This document shows, piece by piece, positions 60,682 through 64,000 of a stretch of 64,000 bases of DNA. Below the pieces are notes generated by a model that saw only the letters and a program-made list of their open reading frames with translations, searched no databases and had not been told where the DNA came from. The DNA comes from Epiperipatus broadwayi (lineage: Eukaryota > Onychophora > Udeonychophora > Euonychophora > Peripatidae): NCBI GenBank assembly GCA_028023455.1, contig JAQFVV010012405.1:10972423-11036422 (forward strand), in the 5' to 3' direction. The position numbers and the translations under genes were made by a program. Position 1 is the first letter of the stretch. The number at the start of each line of letters is the position of its first letter.

Positions 60682-61117
60682 AATACATTTGTAATATTTG
60701 TGGGGTTCGAACTCAGACTTTTACATGACCCACCACTCTCAGTGCCATCTCATATTGCTGACCCACCTGATCACACACATGTTGAAAAGATAAATAATCA
60801 CCAATATACATATTTCATGTTAAACCAGCAATCATCAGTTGGTTCAGATTACTATCCTCACACATATATATAATCAGTACTCAGCTTTATATTAAGATAG
60901 CCAATCTTTATACTTTAATGGACAGGCTTCAAACTATTCCAACTCACAACTCTTTAGCCTTCCATATCATTGAAAATTTGATGATGGAACGTTCAAAGCC
61001 CTTGACTTTTCAACATGTGTGTGATCAGGTGGGTCAGCAATATGAGATGACACTGAGAGTGGTGGGTCATGTGAAAGTCTGAGTTCGAACCCCACAAGTA
61101 TTACATATATAAATGCA
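60682..61117. repeat. inverted pair of tRNA-derived SINEs, nearly identical arms
   Basis: The left arm (60682-60789, minus) and right arm (61006-61117, plus) agree over ~100 bp with only about four mismatches. Each reads GATCAGGTGGGTCAGC (A-box-like), then GAGTTCGAACCCC, a near-perfect tRNA B box (61081-61093; 60702-60714 on the minus strand). About 215 bp of unrelated AT-rich DNA separates them. The high identity suggests a recent inverted duplication or gene conversion. Confidence 0.85.
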
Positions 61118-62275
61118 GGTTTAAGCCTGTACAATGTATTAATAAATACATTTGTAAATATATATTTCTACAATATAATTTAAGTACTATAGAATGCTTG
61201 TTTTTAAACTTGGATCTTTATTTTTATGTTTGCTTTTAAATATATATTTAAGGACAATTTATATGTATGCTTGTGACTGCATGTTGGTAGTAAAATAATA
61301 ATCCAAATAAAGTATTTTTTATAGATTACATATGGAAAAATTTACTTCTGAAAGATTTTTTTAAAGGGCAAAAGTTTCAGAAAAGAATTACAATGTTTGG
61401 TCCATTGTGTTTTATTGATTCTTAATACCTACTGGAAAAATTACATTTTACAATTTTTTTTCATCTCATAACATTATTTTACTTATTAGCCAATTACAAT
61501 TTATCAAGTGAAAAGTAGAAACAAAAACAAATATCATTACACATATAACTAATTACTAGAAAGTCTTCATAAAATTGGTAGTTTTAAGTAATTAATCAAA
61601 AAGGTATACTGATTCTCACACAAATATTATATTATGATGAATATCATATTTACAAATGCATAAGACCTTACTCAAGACATATATTTTAAACTCTATGCTG
61701 ATGATTTTTTTTGTAATGATTTAATTTGGTGACCATCACATAGATTTTAATTGTATAAAATTTTGTAAATAATTCCTGAAAAGGTTTTCCTATCTGTTAA
61801 AGCTTTAGAATTACTTATTAGTCAATCTAAAATAAGATCCCCCACCCCATACCATTATCTCTTTTCCATTCATCCAACAATTGATTATTTTAAATTATTT
61901 CTGAAAAAGTCACATGGATCATTCATAGATGTGTTTCATTTAAGTAATTAGATGTGTTTATGAATAGAATATTTCTCAGCTAATTTATTAATTTTTTTGC
62001 TCTTTGATTTGACTGTCTTACTTATTTCTAGAGTATTTGTTTTAATTTTTAAACCAAATATCAAGTTAAAATTAGAAGAATATATTGATTTCATTTAATT
62101 TTTTTATTTAATTTTTTTTTAAAATATATAATACCATGCCTGTTAAATGTTCGATTTTATTTATCAATTTTTTACACAGATTATCTAGCAAAGACAAAAT
62201 GACTATTTGGATTTACTATGTCAGTTCTTGTACAAATGGCAAATGTTACAAGTGATATTATTTTGTACAACTAAT
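61118..62275. other. AT-rich DNA without recognised gene
   Basis: Nothing recognised. The same holds for 62560-63055 and 63820-64000. Confidence 0.5.
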
Positions 62276-62338
62276 AAATCAAGCCCAGATGAAACAAAGC
62301 TTTTTCAATATTGTTGGGTTTGCACCCGGGCTTGATTT
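62276..62338. repeat. small inverted repeat
   Basis: AAATCAAGCCCA and GGGCTTGATTT pair around a 40-bp loop containing ACCCGGG. Probably a small foldback. Confidence 0.6.
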
Positions 62339-62484
62339 GGGTTACTCTGAATATAATTTGACAAAATTGTTATCTCTAAAAGACCCAAAAAGACATAAAT
62401 GTGTCTCTAGACATTCTGCCTAAAGAGTTGGCTCATTGATATTAACAGTGTTTAGGAAACTTATTTTGTCACATATATGTATAT

Positions 62485-62555
62485 GATATATTTTGTGGGT
62501 TCATCCATGTATGGTTTTGATTATGTATATATTGATGAAACCATAAAATATATCC
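62485..62555. repeat. small inverted repeat
   Basis: GATATATTTTGTGGGTTCAT and ATGAAACCATAAAATATATC pair with two or three mismatches around ~28 bp. Confidence 0.65.
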
Positions 62556-63117
62556 TTTACATCTGTAACCTGTAAAAATCTTCAAATCAATATATATATA
62601 TATATATAAATGTAGAATCATTTTCCAATATTATATGTTATTCCTCACCTTGACTAATAAATCAAATGCTGTTAATAAACATTGCATTTATATAAGTATG
62701 GAAAACCTCAAAGTATGGTTGTTAATGCTTAGCATGAAAACAATCTCAGAATTTAAATTCACATGGAATATGAATTTTTTTTCAAGTAATTGAGAATTTT
62801 AAAACAAATTTAAGATTTTTTCCTCCCCAAATGGCTGCTTATATTTAAATTACTTAATCAAATAATTATTGGGTAATATGTGGATATCTATTTATCCATT
62901 CTTACATAAAAGCTCATAAAAACTGCCAAATCTTCTTACTTAATCCCAATTAAGTGAAATTGAGAGTAATATTTTACTTTTCATTAATTCTTTCTAAAGA
63001 AATGTTGAAAAAGCTTTTCATTTGTAGTGGATTATTTAGACTCTTGTGACATTTATTTAAGCCACTAAACATCACATGATCACCATTTCATATGCTTGCA
63101 CATAACTGTTATCAAAA

Positions 63118-63301
63118 CAGGCAAAACTCTCCATACAGTAGTGCCACTCAGTGCCAGCAGAGTAATCAATGGATGCCAGAAACTAGTCTGGGATATTGGA
63201 TGAGTAGGCACTAGATGGGAATGTTATGCACAAGCCTTCTGGAATCCATTGATTACTCTGGCTGGCACTGAGTGACACTACTGTATAGACAGTTTTGCCT
63301 G
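63118..63301. mobile_element. foldback MITE, copy 2
   Basis: CAGGCAAAACTCTCCATACA (from 63118) pairs with CAGTTTTGCCTG ending 63301; arms include TGCCACTCAGTGCCAG and CTGGCACTGAGTGACAC. Shorter spacer than copy 1. The ~60 bp left of it match, inverted, the ~60 bp right of copy 1 (GTGATCATCTGATGTTTAGT), so both lie in a larger repeat. Confidence 0.78.
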
Positions 63302-63458
63302 TTATAATGACATTTATTTATTTATGTAAATAATAAATACCTCGGATTGCATGTAACTAAAAGGGAAGTAACTGAAACTTCTATTGAGTTATATAATTTA
63401 AATAAACTCTTCAAAAAAAAAAAAAAGATACTATCTGCTTCTTGTTACTATATATGTT

Positions 63459-63588
63459 TAGTTTATTTATATAATTTTAAATGAAGGAGTGAATTCAATT
63501 TAAATAGGAATTATTATCATTTATTTTATAAATATGCATAATCAATAGATTGAATTTACTCCCTCATTTAAAATTTGTAAATAAACTA
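63459..63588. repeat. foldback MITE with ~40-bp arms
   Basis: Left arm 63459-63499 (with AAATGAAGGAGTGAATTCAA) and right arm 63549-63588 (ATTGAATTTACTCCCTCATT) pair with about four mismatches around a 49-bp loop. Confidence 0.75.
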
Positions 63589-63634
63589 ATTCAAAATTAA
63601 GTATATACAAATGTATATAAAGAAAAGTTTGGTT

Positions 63635-63818
63635 TAATACTTTAACTGCATGGTAGCATGCTTTTGACTAACTGGTAGTCATATTTATACCAATAATTGT
63701 CGAAGAAGCTTGTGACTTTTATAAAAGAATTAAAAAATATATAAAAGACATGAGTTTCTTGGACAACTATTGCTGTAAATATGATTACCAGATAGCATCC
63801 ATACTATTAAAGTACAGT
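63635..63818. repeat. imperfect foldback
   Basis: TACTTTAACTGCATGGTAGC...ACTGGTAGTCATATTTA pairs with TAAATATGATTACCAG...GCATCCATACTATTAAAGTA. A ~11-bp indel separates the two parts of the stem. Confidence 0.6.
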
Positions 63819-64000
63819 AGTATCATCGACAGTACCAGTCATTGGGTGATGCTGTTGCTACTTAAAAATATTGAAATATAACGTTACCTGACCATGACAT
63901 ATTATTAAATAACTAATCTTTTTTAATAACTAAATAGTAAACAACATCTTTTTTATTATATTTTTCCCCTTTAATAACTAAATGACATTTTTTTAATAAG

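Overview
This window is very AT-rich, intron- and repeat-dominated nuclear DNA from a metazoan, probably an invertebrate. The evidence is a complete spliceosomal U2 snRNA gene (about 60.0 kb) whose 5' region looks more arthropod-like than vertebrate-like, together with animal-type retroelements: RTE-clade LINEs, Penelope-like elements (PLEs), LTR elements, tRNA-derived SINEs and TTAA-flanked DNA transposon remnants. The phylum cannot be fixed from this stretch; cephalopod, cnidarian or chelicerate would all fit. There is no operon-like or bacterial organisation, no CRISPR array, and no intact multi-domain host protein gene. The only possible host coding sequence is one exon-like block near 30.9-31.1 kb with good splice signals, inside a locally CpG-retaining island at 30.1-31.8 kb.

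Layout. 0-4.3 kb: unassigned AT-rich DNA. 4.3-6.4 kb: a small tandem duplication, then two decayed PLE copies facing outward in opposite orientation, with a MITE fragment between them. 8.3-10.6 kb: a 5'-truncated RTE LINE on the minus strand, next to three copies of a ~100-bp repeat. 11.0-11.9 kb: a long foldback element. 15.5-16.6 kb: a TTAA-flanked nonautonomous DNA transposon. 18.2-20.4 kb: a Ty3/gypsy-type LTR ending in a tRNA primer-binding-site fragment; a second, inverted copy lies at 47.7-49.1 kb. 21.2-23.9 kb: a second, longer and badly decayed RTE LINE, followed by another foldback. 26.3-28.1 kb: the best-preserved PLE (reverse transcriptase plus GIY-YIG endonuclease), apparently bounded by a 12-bp target-site duplication and carrying a tRNA-like module at its 3' end. 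28.3-29.4 kb: two ~100-bp tRNA-derived SINEs with target-site duplications.

33.3-43.5 kb holds the most striking structure: three direct repeats of ~1.4 kb, each starting TG, alternate with two internal regions that encode only a Gag-like protein (LTR-gag-LTR-gag-LTR). The second internal region is interrupted by a 1.49-kb TTAA element whose empty site is preserved in the first. 43.5-43.8 kb contains three adjacent palindromes. 44.5-45.3 kb: a foldback MITE and an RTE fossil. 47-52.3 kb: TTAA-element fragments, the inverted LTR, PLE fragments and long microsatellites. 54.3-54.9 kb: a foldback built from PLE 3' ends around a tRNA-like head. 60.0 kb: U2 snRNA. 60.4-63.8 kb: PLE tail fragment, a nearly perfect inverted pair of tRNA-derived SINEs, and several small foldbacks.

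The genes do not form a pathway. The common theme is retroelement parasitism: RTE and PLE machinery probably serves the SINEs, and the gag-only LTR unit must borrow polymerase and integrase. At least four PLE-like repeat families share a small hairpin of the form CTGANGA(A)-stem-loop-stem-GAAA near their ends, several times in inverted pairs.
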